Translations under genes and position numbers: made by a program
The notes under the pieces: generated by a model
Told to the model about the DNA's origin: nothing
Database searches by the model: none
What the model saw: only the letters and a program-made list of their open reading frames with translations
Assembly: GCA_003118195.1 (NCBI GenBank)
Contig: BEXV01000486.1
Span: 159,780-191,879 of the forward strand
DNA: 32,100 nucleotides
From: Hemicentrotus pulcherrimus
Taxonomy: Eukaryota; Echinodermata; Echinoidea; Camarodonta; Strongylocentrotidae
Direction of reading: 5' to 3'
Shown here: piece after piece, positions 31,168-32,100 of the stretch
Position numbering within the stretch: position 1 is the first letter of the stretch
Layout of the letters: the number at the start of each line of letters is the position of its first letter

Positions 31168-32086
31168 GTATCGGTTCTCTCCTCCTTTCTTTTTCAGCCT
31201 GGAAGAATGTCATCAAAGAAATGCTCTCCGAGAATAATTACTATTAACATGCCCGCCTAATTTATTCAAAATATGATAAGAAATAGCTTAAGTGTTTGGA
31301 CAAAGTAGCCATTCCATGTGTGTGTGTGTTTAGTCCCATCAACCCATTCCTTCGTGGACTGCATGTGCTTTATCATAAAGATCGAGTCAATATCAATACA
31401 TTTAATAATCTTTAAATAGTGCCTTTAATAACCACCATGCGTATTACATGTACGTAGGCTTCCTGACATGAATATCGCACAATATTCGTTGTTGATTTTA
31501 TTGTTTCGGCATTACTATTATTATTATTTGATTGTTTGTTATTCGCTATCTATCATGAATATGAAAATGAATAATGCTGCTCATTTGATATTAATGTGAC
31601 CAGACGAAGTAATTATGCACTTTGATGCTTGTTTGATTCAGTTAAAACTATTTAAATATAAATAATTTTAAATATATATATATAATAATTCCCAAACCTC
31701 GTAAGTATCCATTCCTACTATATCATCAATTTTCGAGAGTGATTCAAGAATTATTTTTTTTCGCAATGTCATTGCGTTGCCAGAAACCAACTTTTTCTTT
31801 AAGGTATAAAGGGCTTTCTGTTTGTACTCTGATTCCAAGCAACGTGTGTATCTCTGCTATTAAGGCTATGATGAAGTGAAGTCGAGATCCGATGTTTTCG
31901 CTGTCGGAGATATGATGTATTATACCATCAGTGACAAATGAAGAAAAAAAAGAGAGATTGAAAAGAAGAAGTATGACATTGGACTCTCTCTTGCGTATCA
32001 CGTCCTAGCAAGCCTTTTGGCAACAACAAAAATCCCAGTCAGCTTTTCATTCAAAAAAAATGATTTTCTTTTTCCGGAAAGCGCCG
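31168..32086. other. No gene identified
   Basis: AT-rich, with a short GT run at about 31317-31330, short TTA triplets near 31516-31528 and a short (TA)n at about 31672-31683. The minus-strand frame at 31744-32001 has no recognisable domain. Confidence 0.4.
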
Positions 32087-32098
32087 CCCCCCCCCCCC
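32087..32098 (+). repeat. Poly-C run (12 nt) at window end
   Basis: Twelve C residues, again on the plus strand. Whatever it belongs to continues beyond the window. Confidence 0.9.
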
Positions 32099-32100
32099 TG

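Overview
This window reads as non-coding nuclear DNA from an animal, most likely a marine invertebrate deuterostome (an echinoderm such as a sea urchin or sea cucumber is my best guess). The grounds are AT-rich composition by eye, dense microsatellites, long homopolymer C runs, 5'-truncated non-LTR retrotransposon fragments, tRNA-derived SINEs and short foldback elements. Several repeat types (the SINE body, the foldback elements ending near GTTGCAYAAA or GTTYCACAAA, the 15-bp G-rich minisatellite) resemble families I associate with echinoderm and other invertebrate deuterostome genomes. That is recall, not a search. I found no bacterial, phage, organellar or CRISPR signal, no tRNA or rRNA gene, and no host exon I can defend.

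Layout. Positions 1-1900 are unique-looking sequence with a CpG-rich patch at 283-560. Positions 1900-3290 hold C runs, a polypurine tract and a G-rich minisatellite. Positions 3243-4578 are a composite: a 38-nt C run, a plus-strand tRNA-derived SINE, then the 3' end of a LINE whose reading frame encodes the C-terminal part of a reverse transcriptase protein. Positions 5575-6465 carry a TAG-type microsatellite next to a minus-strand LINE reverse transcriptase remnant that has lost two residues of its catalytic YADD box. Positions 8755-8866 and 12250-12452 are minus-strand SINE remnants. Positions 10180-10620 and 14270-14740 are pyrimidine tracts. Positions 11106-11490 and 12792-13640 are two old, decayed tandem repeats. 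Positions 17295-17560 hold an unusual cluster of TGACG (CRE/bZIP-like) half sites. Positions 19153-19421 hold a Tc1/mariner-like miniature element followed by a long hairpin. Positions 21025-21145 and 25420-25545 are two 15-bp-type minisatellites. Two copies each of two short interspersed repeats sit at 12570/27247 and at 21271/25854. The right end (28758-31167) holds three foldback elements, the largest with arms of about 150 bp.

Nothing here works together as a pathway. The window is best seen as intergenic or intronic DNA shaped by successive transposon insertions, with the oldest layers visible only as degenerate repeats. The two reverse transcriptase remnants are the only protein-coding homology I recognise, and both are broken. 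I saw no convincing new biological system. The most useful leads are the 357-bp foldback element, the two-copy ATT-tailed repeat and the TGACG cluster.
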